DNA of 64,000 nucleotides from Lumbricus terrestris (Eukaryota > Annelida > Clitellata > Crassiclitellata > Lumbricidae), in NCBI GenBank assembly GCA_949752735.1, contig OX457036.1:94064198-94128197 (forward strand), given 5' to 3'. Below the pieces are notes generated by a model that did no database searches, was not told the origin of the DNA, and saw only the letters and a list, made by a program, of their open reading frames with translations. Each line of letters starts with the position of its first letter. Position 1 is the stretch's first letter. The position numbers were made by a program, and so were the translations under genes. This document shows positions 14,601 through 22,969 of the stretch, in pieces.

Positions 14601-16338
14601 GAATGGATAGGTGAAAACATGGATGGATGGATGTACGATTGAGTAAATGGATGGGTTGGTGGAATGCATGGATTTGATGGATACATGGAATGGATGAATA
14701 AACGAATGGATGGATACATGGAATGGATGTGTGGTGTATGCGTGAATGAATGAGTAAACAAATGGATAGATGGATGCATGGATGGATGAACCAATTGTTT
14801 GAATGATGGATGAACGGATGAATGTATCTATGGATGAAATGGGTATGACATCAAACCAAGTGCGGGCATATCTAACAATCATCCCATGGCAAAGTTTCTG
14901 CTGCACGTAATATTTGTGTTCGAAAGTTTAAACTGCTTTTATCATTCCAAATCGGCTTTATTACTATTGTATATCTGTAACTTTAAATTTCAGGAGATTT
15001 CAAAACTTCGACATTTGGTTGGCAGGTCGTCTTCCTCTACAGCCGCATCTTCCTCTTTACTTTCCACGTCATCATCATCATCATCTTCACCTCAGAGACT
15101 GAAACTGGAGCGAGAGCTCGACGAGATAACACGGATGATTCAAGCACCAACGAAGGAATTCGAAGAAGCGAGTCAAGTCCGAAGGATAAATCGTGGATTC
15201 AGCACCAGTTCAGGTTATTGCTGATTAGCTAATGACTTGTTAGCTATTGGCTAATTAATTGCTAATTGGCTATTTAGCTAATGTCTGATTAGCTAATAGC
15301 TTATTTCCTGTTATTTGTTTACAATCATTTAGACATCTAAGACAGCACACAATAAGGCACACATTGCAAAAAAATTAACATTTTGTCTTGCATAAATTTA
15401 TTATCATTTAGTTTTACTTCTTATCGTAATAAATTACCTGTTTATAATTATCTTGTGTACAATTTATATGCGGGCAATAAAAAGTAGCTTCTTAGATAAA
15501 ACGGTAAATCTAGCAGACTAATGATAATTATAACATTATAATGGATTGGTTTGCTGTCTTGTCTAGTTGAAGGTGCTGACCTAAATCGGACAATGCGAAA
15601 AGCCAGCAATCCACAGCTTGGGTAAGTCTAGTTTTCATCTGACACAAGATAAGTTAGTCTGGTTGCTCATAAAGTGTTTTGCCTACTTCAGCATTCTTTG
15701 TGTGATGGAAGGAACTTCAGTTTGAGCCATAAGCAAATGGGCATCATTTCTTTAACACTGTCATGACAAGTGTGCACTATAAGTATTGCCTTTAAATAGC
15801 CTCTCAGAAGCAGTGCACCATGTATTGTAAGTGCTTGTCATGTTCTCTTGTAAGCATACCTTTGATGTTCAAAATTTAGTTACATATTGTATTTGGTCAT
15901 TTCTAAAGTACATCTCAAGGCATTGGCCTTTCAGAAGTTCCAGTGTGAGCAACCCCAAAAGAAAGAGCAAGATTTGAGTAAGAGAAATCTGAAGGTATGC
16001 TGCGTGATGATGCCTATCCTGGCAAATGATCTGGATTGAGTCACATAACAGAGAGGTCAAGCTGATCAGAGGATTGAAGAGTATGGAGCGAAGTGACAAG
16101 CGAGGGGTCGAAGAATTAGATTGGAAAGATACTTTGTGGCCCTATTGAGACTAAAGCACTGAAATGAGAACCTTGCATTGCATGCAAGCTGAATTTAGAG
16201 CAAAGCAATTTCTAGGTTTCAACGTAAAGAAATGGCATTTTGATTCTTTCTATTGTGCTGCGAATTTTTACTTACAGGGAGTTTTTGTTAGCTCTGAAGG
16301 AAGACAAGAGACAAATAAGTTTCGGAAAGCAGACGTAA
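467..16338 (+). CDS. ANKRD27-like: VARP/ANKRD27-like VPS9-domain protein, 18 exons, 5' end missing
   Basis: Exons by splice site and phase: 467-521, 575-611, 1267-1340, 5094-5149, 5754-5816, 7040-7092, 7469-7508, 8091-8207, 8569-8648, 9531-9690, 10388-10459, 11072-11126, 12924-12964, 13315-13412, 14438-14537, 14994-15213, 15567-15621, 16278-16338. They total 1437 nt (478 codons plus stop), every junction is in phase, and no ORF longer than one exon hints at it. N-terminal similarity to human ANKRD27 includes VKILSEELGYNKRSETF against its EETFYNEKEESF region. A VPS9 domain follows at about window residues 175-355 (SDQYLPLL, HIVSNVYYME), then a Ser-rich and charged tail. Family role: Rab GEF/effector on endosomes, with ankyrin repeats binding Rab32/38 and VAMP7. 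Here the frame stops before any ankyrin repeat. The start codon lies upstream of the window. The VPS9 call is firm; assignment to VARP rather than another VPS9 protein is good but untested, and the first three exons are the least certain. Confidence 0.82.
1383..4560 (-). mobile_element. Nearly full-length L2/CR1-type LINE, antisense in VARP-like intron
   Basis: A long ORF (4541 down to 1431) lies in the intron between the exons at 1267 and 5094, opposite to the host gene. Its 3' end carries the conserved tail (TATATAGCGCTCC on +) followed by (TGAA)n on the element strand at about 1383-1403, typical of L2-like LINEs that end in short tandem repeats rather than poly(A). The 5' boundary is uncertain: non-repetitive-looking sequence at 4550-4790 could be 5' UTR. 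Confidence 0.85.
1431..4541 (-). CDS. LINE ORF2-like protein: AP endonuclease plus reverse transcriptase
   Basis: 1036 codons, uninterrupted. The N-terminal part is Pro-rich. The endonuclease follows with GTWNVRSL, VTESW, VAVYRPGS, AGDLNLHL, GGWLDVIITR and a terminal SDHGLV, so all catalytic motifs are present. The reverse transcriptase has NYRPIANVTFLSKLIEKV, QSGFRRFHSTETL, FDVSAAFDTVDHEIL, GLPQGSVLGPILYIIY and the active-site YADDVQAY. The C-terminal block HWLPIRQRIEFRVAALVW and FSVVGPVVWNGLP marks L2/CR1/Rex-group elements. The protein would reverse-transcribe its own RNA at nicked target DNA. Lack of stops suggests recent insertion. A separate ORF1 was not seen. Confidence 0.93.
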   Translation of the reverse strand: MLSTPYSYTSDLICSLRDTESRIPRSTLKTLFYNNLWCPAFVRKQKRLEHTRHPDCPPCPQPPPVLPPPSTGAFIAARRGIQLGTWNVRSLRHKYLAIAETIRSEKLDILVVTESWHRSSTDVALSRSLPSDFSFIDRPRSGVQDADPNGGGLVIYHRDSLSARNIALSSTPTTFEALAVSISSPSGPLIVVAVYRPGSTLPSSTFFDEFSTVLEQFATYNSQVIIAGDLNLHLENTTLPSVVDFREITDQFGLTQHVSGPTHDKGGWLDVIITRDDCAVTDLHIRPPTVSDHGLVTANIPFLHDALTVLTRQVRSWRGLDRDAFGAALLEVPAVADPSTLTEFTVAKAFEAYEATMTDLVDRFLPMRKVTIRRNLSSPWFDSECHSLRRRARCLERRYRRTNLPSDRTTWVQYVRRMHRQYREKERSYWEAKIASHTKEPKRLWTTFNALLGRRRPERPPDTPFFTADDFLASLDAKIRDIRQATADSLPPEYPPSDCHLSTLNSVTSTELRRIILSSPPKSCELDPIPTFLLHEFIDILLPLLTTLCNRSLQEGILPSTQKRSILIPALKSGGLDPTNPGNYRPIANVTFLSKLIEKVVAMQLVAYLEENNLLPQNQSGFRRFHSTETLLLRLLSDIYGAIDRTQLTLLALFDVSAAFDTVDHEILLERLSVSFGLSGAFYKWIDSFLQERSLCVVHGSSRSSWVPAQYGLPQGSVLGPILYIIYTSGLATLLTAHSVLSQQYADDVQAYTHCLPSNAVKAVRIMSGTLDALEAWMSSNRLRLNPSKTKFIWLGTRQQLAKLDLFSLASEFPGFVFATTVHDLGVQLDQELTFAPQLHRLARDCYYQLRQLRTVIRSLTSAATLTLVHSFVTSRIDYCSSLYIGLPSSRLTCLDRVLRSAARLIGKIPKYDHVSNYMLEVLHWLPIRQRIEFRVAALVWRCCQGLAPTYLRELCSSTLGIHGRRQLRSADRGVLLVPFARTTTMKDRAFSVVGPVVWNGLPFELRLHPGTLPGSFLTKLKTVLFVRAGVGSASE
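4797..5000 (-). mobile_element. LINE 3'-end fragment
   Basis: The + strand reads CATTCATTCATTACAG then TCTATAGCGCTTCATCAAG, the same 3' tail as the intact element at 1383-4541, then runs into a degraded C-terminal region. It lies about 90 bp from the splice acceptor at 5093. Confidence 0.75.
5094..8648 (+). CDS. ANKRD27-like: VARP-like gene, exons 4-9 (pre-VPS9 region)
   Basis: Exons 5094-5149, 5754-5816, 7040-7092, 7469-7508, 8091-8207 and 8569-8648. The peptide passes through RILIIERPLVGNPQIK, a DGYLFDSPTILNY stretch, a predicted helical block with EKEILQFCNNYMILSEFL, and GFLACVGDKMSGSEKLLKSR leading into VPS9. The last exon ends AG|GCAAGC, a GC-AG intron donor rather than GT; the next exon at 9531 continues in phase to give ESYLLGSVNSKL. 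Introns hold an (ATT)n tract (5527-5610) and degenerate GATG repeats (6195-6480), and otherwise nothing I recognise. Confidence 0.8.
5527..5640. repeat. (ATT)n microsatellite
   Basis: Two blocks of ATT repeats separated by an A-rich spacer at about 5563-5572. Intronic. Confidence 0.95.
6195..6480. repeat. Degenerate (GATG)n/(GGAT)n repeat
   Basis: Diverged GATGGATGGA units with interruptions, in a VARP-like intron. This is an older relative of the purer arrays at 14580 and 30830. Confidence 0.85.
9531..14537 (+). CDS. ANKRD27-like: VARP-like gene, exons 10-15: VPS9 domain
   Basis: Exons 9531-9690, 10388-10459, 11072-11126, 12924-12964, 13315-13412 and 14438-14537 encode the VPS9 fold. In order: the helix ESYLLGSVNSKLSPKIYEHC; a Cys-rich CEKLASLDTCCCTLEKMICV where human VARP has the SPQQKLVCLRKVV helix; an acidic SDQYLPLLVSVIV equivalent to the catalytic ADD(F/L) helix; HIVSNVYYMEKLQF equivalent to the SNI/LxYI segment; and SFSLVTFKAAYSYI equivalent to GYxLTSFEAAIEYI. 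The aspartate is kept. The position of the usual Tyr in G-Y reads Phe here, so exchange activity may be altered. Confidence 0.85.
10510..10860 (+). repeat. Unclassified interspersed repeat with GGCAATGGCAAACCACC box
   Basis: GC-richer than the flanking intron and starting right after the exon at 10388-10459. It contains AGAAGGCAATGGCAAACCAC at about 10699, a string I associate with dispersed retroelement-like repeats in several animal genomes. No coding capacity; the short ORFs on both strands are not conserved. Classification is open. Confidence 0.45.
11548..12856. mobile_element. hAT-like non-autonomous element, 1309 bp, 8-bp TSD
   Basis: Termini CAGTGATTTTCAACC and GGTTGAAAACCACTG form an inverted pair. 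Both flanks carry the identical 8-mer ATGTAAAT (11540-11547 and 12857-12864). CAGTG-type ends with 8-bp duplications are the hAT signature. No transposase ORF is visible inside. It sits in a VARP-like intron, ending 67 bp before the exon at 12924. Confidence 0.9.
13895..14105. repeat. Diverged ~16-bp minisatellite, CCTTAGCAACCATT units
   Basis: About a dozen imperfect units resembling TTCCTTAGCAACCA, in a VARP-like intron. Unit boundaries are uneven. Confidence 0.75.
14578..14850. repeat. (GATG)n microsatellite
   Basis: GATGGATGGATG repeats with interruptions, starting about 40 bp after the donor at 14538. The frames that read through it (His/Pro/Ser or Asp/Gly/Trp repeats) are artefacts. 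Confidence 0.93.
14994..16338 (+). CDS. ANKRD27-like: VARP-like gene, C-terminal exons and stop
   Basis: Exons 14994-15213, 15567-15621 and 16278-16338. The first encodes a serine run (an imperfect TCA/TCT repeat) followed by a charged helix with LKLERELDEITRMIQ. The second encodes VEGADLNRTMRKASNPQLG. The third encodes EFLLALKEDKRQISFGKQT and TAA. In the vertebrate protein this is where ankyrin repeats begin, and EFLLALKEDKRQ looks faintly like an ankyrin helix. A weak GT donor (AC|gtaact) overlaps the stop, so a spliced extension cannot be excluded, but I found no ankyrin-like frame on + before the opposing gene. Confidence 0.72.
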
Positions 16339-16529
16339 CTGCCGTGCAGATTGCTGCTCCATTCTATCAACCGATTATAATTATTGTTCTATTCGTCAGA
16401 AGAGCTTCGATGAAACTACAAATTGAAATTACTTATCACTGGAGGAATCGTGTGTCATAACGAGTTCTCTCGATATAAATACAAATCACCTTAGAACCTC
16501 GTCTGTTGGACATTTTGTCTCTGGTTTTT

Positions 16530-16812
16530 CAGTGACTAGCTTTAATTCCAGGATAGTTCCTACGCTCGGTGTGAAGGGAAGTGCTCAATCCCATTTGCTT
16601 CTACCTCCATTATGCAAAACAAAGCTTTTTCTGTGGTTGGTCTCTCGATACGGAATGGCCTCCCTCTTGAGCTGTGCCTGTTCTCTAGAATCTAGATCCC
16701 TCTCTGATACGTACTATAAGCACTTGAAAACCTCATGTTGGCCGTGCTGGAGTCAGGAACACCTCTCAGTAGCTTCCTTGAGGAGGTTCTATATAAATAC
16801 TTAAATGAATTT
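16530..16812 (+). mobile_element. LINE 3'-end fragment downstream of VARP-like stop
   Basis: Degraded C-terminal block (TTTTCTGTGGTTGGTCTCTC, then GGAATGGCCTCC, the VVG...WNGL motif) followed by CTATATAAATACTTAAATGA. Same family as 1383-4541. Confidence 0.75.
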
Positions 16813-17689
16813 GATCAAATGGTGTCTGTGAACAATGACATTCCTTTTGATCAGATTCAGTGAGCTTAGCATAAGGCAACACTATTTTCCCCAATGTCAG
16901 GCAGTCCTCATTCACGGCAGAGTTCCTAAAATCGTTTCATTGTGTGAGCCTACATTGAAGCCATCAATGTTCTGGCTTCTCAGAGTTGATTTACAATTTG
17001 AAATCTTATAAATATGTATTCCATATACAAATTAATTCTTTCATATTTTGTCTGTAAGTGTGATTCAGTGTACCTGCATCTAGATATTTTATGAGAACAG
17101 TTTTAAAGATGTAACATTTGTCATTACTTTGATAGCCGCCAGCTTTTTAGGTGTGTTTAGCATTAAGCAATTCGTGCATTTAGAAATATATAAAATGTTA
17201 TTTTGGAGACTTTGGGGAAGAGCAGATTGTAAGCGGTTGTTTAAAAGAAATGACTATTTTCCATGTACGAATTTTTTGATTTTTTATGTAAGAATATGAA
17301 ACGTACAAGAGGAGTTACATGAGCTAGCTGCTAGCATGAGATACTGTGATGGGCATGAAGTTTTATTGTAATTATTAGCAATTTAATCTTCTAATGAAAG
17401 TGTACATCAATGTACTGAGATTCTACTCGTTATAGAGCACAGATGGAGCAAAAATCTTGAACCAAATTTCTACCTTAGTGAGCATTTCAACTCTTGTTCG
17501 ATAATAATCCAGCAAGTGACGACATTGTACAAACTGAACAGACCTTTCAATCTGGTATACTGGTACAGGCACAAGACTTATGACTCACTGGTCAGGTTCC
17601 AGGACTATGGAATTCATCTGCCTGTCTTATGCATTGATCAATTGATCATCTAGAAATTGACTTCATTATGGCTTGACTCTGGTGCTCCA

Positions 17690-17945
17690 ATTATTATTAT
17701 TATTAAATAAATTTGTAACGCGCGCAATGTCACACCGAAATGTGAAGCTGAGGCGCGGATAGTCAGCCGCCAGAGGAAGATGCAATTAAAGATCCATAAT
17801 TATGCTTGAAAGCCAAGGAGAAGTAGTAAGTTTTTTTGCCGCTTTTTGAAGGAAGTGAAATTGAGCTTCGAAGAGAGAGCGGAAGCTGATTCCACTCCCT
17901 GGGTGCAGACTGCAGAGGCATGGATTGCACGCAATTAGTAATAAT
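17690..17945. repeat. Degraded retroelement-like repeat
   Basis: Begins with (ATT)n and TAAATAAATTTGTAACGCGC, and contains GCTGATTCCACTCCCTGGGT, which resembles a LINE C-terminal/3' UTR block. Frame and orientation are not resolved. The rest of 16813-18890 shows no gene. Confidence 0.4.
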
Positions 17946-18899
17946 AATGATCCAAGCGATGTCTTAGATGAATGGCACCAAGTAGATAGTAGTCTAGCAA
18001 ATTTTAAAGTTTAAAACCCAGGTGGTTAGCAATATTTTTAATACATGTATGACAGATTTTTGAAAAAAATGGAACATTTACAATTGTAGTGTCCTCACTA
18101 TACAATCATCAGCAGTTTACGATGAACTTTACACCATTATCGCGCAGTTATACACAGCCTTCACTAACAAAATATCATGCGCTAATTGTGAAACAATCTA
18201 CCATCAATCTTTGTCAAAGATGCAATATAAATAAATGTCGTTGTAACGCAAAACATGTTCTGCCCAAAGGTAGCAATAACAAAACTACATCATAATTATA
18301 ATACTTTATATTGCTTGCCATTCAAATTTCAGAAGTACATGCTCGATATGATGGACTATTGATGGTGTCGAGCAATAATTGCGAGTGAAAGACTTGCTCA
18401 AAGTTCTTACATAGCTAACATCCGAGCACTCTTTGCATTGCGGGTCAAGCTTTCTAAGCAACATAACTGAAAATAAGATAATGTAACACAGCATAACACG
18501 CATTTAAATAACATGATGCAACTTAACATGGTTTCAAGTGCTTCATGTAACAACTTTTTGTGCCATAGTCAACACTGCATTTGAATCGCTTACAGTAACG
18601 ATCAGCATTAAACATGTTCAGTAATCCATTGTAATATAATTTCTATCGTCATTATTACCACAAATTAACAATTAGTCTTTACTATCGGAAGCAGCAATGC
18701 ATTGCAGCTAGGAAGGGATCATAAACGTGGACAGGGGGAGGGTTATGTCCATTGTTGACATGCCTACAATGCCCTACATCTATAATTGTTACATAATTGT
18801 AGTCTTTTCAGTACAACCTGTATCTTGATAACAAACCGGACAGATCTCAACATTAATGTGTCATCACATTTCAGACGGATGCAAACAAACAACTACAGT

Positions 18900-19217
18900 C
18901 ATAGGCGTACGAGGCGGGGATCCAGAGGGGGTAAATGCCCCCCAAATTTCGGGCAAATGTGTTTTTCGGGCAAAGGAGGCATGGACTGTCAAAAAAAATT
19001 CGAATTTTTTTTTGGGCAAAACAGGTACGGGACGATTTTTTCGGGCACAGGGGTAAAAAAGTCAAAAAATTTAGGACGGATGACTAAAAAAAGTCATCAG
19101 ATTTTTTGGAGGGGAAAATCTTAAGATTTTTGGGCGGATGACTAAAAAAAGGTCATCAGATTTTTCGGGCCAAATTTTTTTGCTCCCCCCACTGCCGAAA
19201 TGTCCCGTACGCCTATG
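18900..19217. mobile_element. hAT-like MITE, 318 bp, 8-bp TSD
   Basis: Inverted termini CATAGGCGTACG and CGTACGCCTATG, flanked by identical ACTACAGT (18892-18899 and 19218-19225). The interior has GGGGTAAATGCCCCCC and two copies of GACTAAAAAAAGTCATCAG. Non-coding. Confidence 0.9.
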
Positions 19218-19939
19218 ACTACAGTTTATTGTTTGAAATAACAATAAACTACACTTTATCGTTTGCAAACAATAAACTACACCACAGTTACTAATAGTAA
19301 TAAAAAGTAATAATAATAATAATAATAGTAATAATAATAATTATGTGTAATATTAACTCCATGATGTCATAGAACCAGAATCTAATGCACAACGTATCAT
19401 CAAAAAGCAACCCATAATTGGGTGAATATCCAGAAGGATATCTAGCTATGGCAAAGAAGACTAATGAAGAAAAAACTTGAAAAGGTTAAGCCCTACGTTC
19501 AAGAAGTACAATGATGGAAGGAATGCACAATACTAAAGACAAAGACGTCGAAAGTTGTACTTGGGAGATGCGACTGTGGGTATGAAGTGTTAGCAACATC
19601 ATTCTTCTTGGTCTTGGCATATGTGGGGGGGGTGTGGCCAGACTTCTTCCTCACCGTATCATCTTCCCACCATCAGTGGAGTTGGCTAGGGTTGCAGGTG
19701 AAGTGGAAATCTTACATGAATCTTTCCTCTGGTGTGATTTGAACTCCGACCGCTTTTAACAGTCCATCACACCAACCACAGGACTACTGTGCAGACAAGA
19801 ACCATGAAAAAGAAAGATTGCTAGTTGCTGTCAACATTTGAGAAACTGTCCCAAAGCATTGTGTGGTAAAGCAGAGTTTGTGCAAATGAAGAACAAACAT
19901 ATCCGAATGTTGCACATTCACAAGCAAAGCAAATTTAGC

Positions 19940-20105
19940 TTATGTACGGCCCACGTACACTAGTCGCAATAGCCAAGTTAGTTAAGGGCATAGGAGGTGC
20001 AGAACCTCAAAAGGAATGTCTGCCCAGGTCAGGATTTGAACCTCCAATCTATCTTGTCGGTAGAGCACTAACCACTAAACAATCATGCAGCCCCTCCCAG
20101 ATAAA
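19940..20105 (-). repeat. tRNA-derived SINE head
   Basis: On the minus strand GGAGGTTCAAATCC fits an RNA polymerase III B box and TTTAGTGGTTAGTGCTCTAC an A box, at about the right spacing. It does not fold into a clean tRNA, so it is a SINE promoter rather than a tRNA gene. It ends about 180 bp from the FYCO1-like stop codon. Confidence 0.6.
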
Positions 20106-20288
20106 CCGTTCAACCATTGCATAATATCCATCACCATAACAAAGCCACTTGTTAAGTTTCTTAGACTAGACTTGATATACCCATCGTCCTCATCTTATCA
20201 TGGTATCCCCAATCCCCCCAGCCCCACATCTTAACAACACAAGGCACATCTCATCAGCAGTGCAAGGCACAGACATTTAACCATTGAA

Positions 20289-22969
20289 TCAGTTTATAAC
20301 GTCTGTCGTTTCGTGACACGTGTCGCTACTCTGTGACGTCTCAGGTCTTACATCGTCCACGTCTTGATGTGTCACTTCGCCTTGATGCGTCACTTCAGAC
20401 ATTTCCGCTTGCAGTTTATACTTCAGCTTCTTTGCAGTGAACCTGCAAACCATAGATGTAAAAAACGATGGAAACGGAATAAAAAACGGTAAAAAACGTC
20501 GTTTTTTTCGAAAAAATAAAAAACGACAAAAAAACGATAAAAAACGGAAACGGTAAATAATTTGACTTTGCTACATCTAAAACCGCATTTTAACCTTGAA
20601 AAAATTGATTAGGAACCTACTTCACGCAGCCAATCTCTTAAATGATGATGTTAAACGATGAAATAATGACTTTAGTTAGCTGAATCGTTGAGAGTTGGCG
20701 GAAAACATAAGGAATATCAGAAAAAATTAAATTTAAGGAGAATAATAACAGAAAGTAAATGAATAAATAAAGTTAAAGAAAAAATAAAAAACGATAAAAA
20801 ACGATGGGAAAAATAAAAAACGAAAAAAACGACGTTTTTTGGGAGAGAATAAAAAACGAAAAAAACGTTTTTTACAACTATGCTGCAAACACCAATAACG
20901 ATCATGTAGCAGACAGGTAAGAGCTATACACTATAAAAGTCATTGTATGAATGTTAGTGCCGAAATTCTGTGGATTTTGTGGAATACAGGCCTGCATTAA
21001 GAGGTAGTAAGGGTGCTGCAGCACATGGGCCACAGCATTGAGGAGCCTGCAGTTACAAATATGTCCATGGTGGAATAGTGTGTTGTCAAAGGGGGTCGTT
21101 TGAGGGTAGCCACAGCCTGAACTAGCTTCAATGAGGCATGGTGGAATGGCATGGATGATAGTATTGTTCCAAATGGAACAGCATTTAAGAGGCTGAGAAG
21201 GATGGGCTGCTAAGCTAAGTTAAGCTAAGCTAAGTTAACTTGCAGTCCTTCCAAAGCAGATTGTGTGTATTCTGAACCACTTAAAGCCTAAGTTCCTATG
21301 TCATTCAAATAGTACACTGTATTAGATTCTGGATAATCTGGATAATTAAGCATAATTACAAGTTACTAAGTCCATTTTGTTCAATCTGCTCAAGGTTACA
21401 TATTATCAAGTTAAAAGCAGCAAAGGGCAATTAATAAATGAGAAAGTAGCTAATTACTTACTTAGTTAACTCCAATTAATTATTAACCACAATTCTACTT
21501 AATGATATAATTTTAAAAAAATCTAACTAAAATTAACAGTTGATAAATAGCTTCAAAAAGTACCTTTCATAAATGCTTCCTTACCTATTTTACTTGATGA
21601 TTTCATTACAACCAATGCATATCAATGATTATTATTAGTCTTTACTATTATATAGTCTTTAGTTGGGACATGGTTTACGAAAAATGCAACACAAATTTCA
21701 AAATAAAACATAATTGCCAGTCACAGGGTTCAACAAAGACCACTGGAAAATTGCAAGAACAGACAAAGGTCACCTTGAGGCCAGATTATCGAAGAAGAGA
21801 GTATAGACTCCGAGTTTCTTTGCCTTGAGCTCTCCTGTCACGGTCTGTTGATGCGAGTTGAGCCGGGTGAGCGGAATGAGCGAGACGCAATCCTCACGAG
21901 GGATTGCGTCCGACTCTTTGTACAGCACGGCAAACGAAATGCCCTGGAAAACAAATAATAATAACAATTGCAACTACTATCTATCCAGGATGAAAAACTT
22001 AGGGATAGTATTTTTATGGGATAGCTATTTCATGGCTTTTCTCTTCCGCACTGAGTAATCACAAAGTCTTCATCTCATAAAAACATATCTTAACAAATTT
22101 ATATAACAATTTATAATGACAGAATTTTTTATTACATTTAAAACACTAACAGAGTCGGTTGTCGCATATGAGTCTGAACTTTCATATAAAACCTTCAGAT
22201 TATTAGTGAATTGTAACAAGCTGCGTTCAGCCGGACTGAGTTTTTCAATAAATGAAAATTGATTGATGTTATGGCTGGACTTTGCCGTGAAAAGCGATTT
22301 CTTTGAAGCATTGGATGGCTAAATTAACCACTACCACTACAGCTGCAGCTACTACCACCATTGTTATTATTTTCATGCATTTTCAGTGCCACAAGCCAAT
22401 GAAATAAGCATCAAAAGAAAGGACAATGAGCAATTGTTGTTCCTTTCACTCGCTCTGCAACAATGCAGAGGCGTTCGTTCTCTGTGGTTGGTCCAACAAC
22501 CTGGAATGGACTTCCCTTGACTGTGCGACACCTCCCAAGCTGTTCTCAATTTCACAAACTGTTGAGGACTGTTCTCTTCGCTTGATCTCGGCCGGGAGCG
22601 CCTCTGAGTAGGTACCTTGAAGGGGCGCTATATAAATTACGATTGATTGATTGATTGATTGGATTGTAAGCGAAAGATATGTTCTATGTCGATATACAGT
22701 ACAACAGTAACCATCTTAAAGAAGGCTCAAGCCTGCTCAGTGCACATTTCACATTGCAAGACAGGCACTTTAACCAAACAGGCTACTCCAATACAATACC
22801 AACCTTTGGGCGTGTTGAAAACTCCCAGCTGAGCTTAAGCCCGATGACCTCGATGGAAACTGGAATGGCAAAACACTTTCCGGCCTTGATCAACAATTCG
22901 TTTTCGCTAACAATCATCACACCTTCGACTTCAGCGTCGCACAGTTTCACAACAGTCCCGCACAAAACG
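20289..22969 (-). CDS. FYCO1: FYCO1-like exons 18-20: GOLD domain and C-terminus
   Basis: Exon 22969-22804 has [20 protein letters not shown] and [11 protein letters not shown]; exon 21943-21774 has [31 protein letters not shown] and [12 protein letters not shown]; exon 20442-20289 starts [10 protein letters not shown]. These match the human beta-strand order ([60 protein letters not shown]). The tail beyond is longer than in vertebrates, polar and Thr/Asp-rich, with a short duplication [12 protein letters not shown], ending DVIN and TGA. Confidence 0.94.

Noticed and set aside
18089..18503. Short frames on both strands between the two large genes
   Set aside because: No splice-linked partners and no motif; checked as possible ankyrin exons of the VARP-like gene and not accepted.
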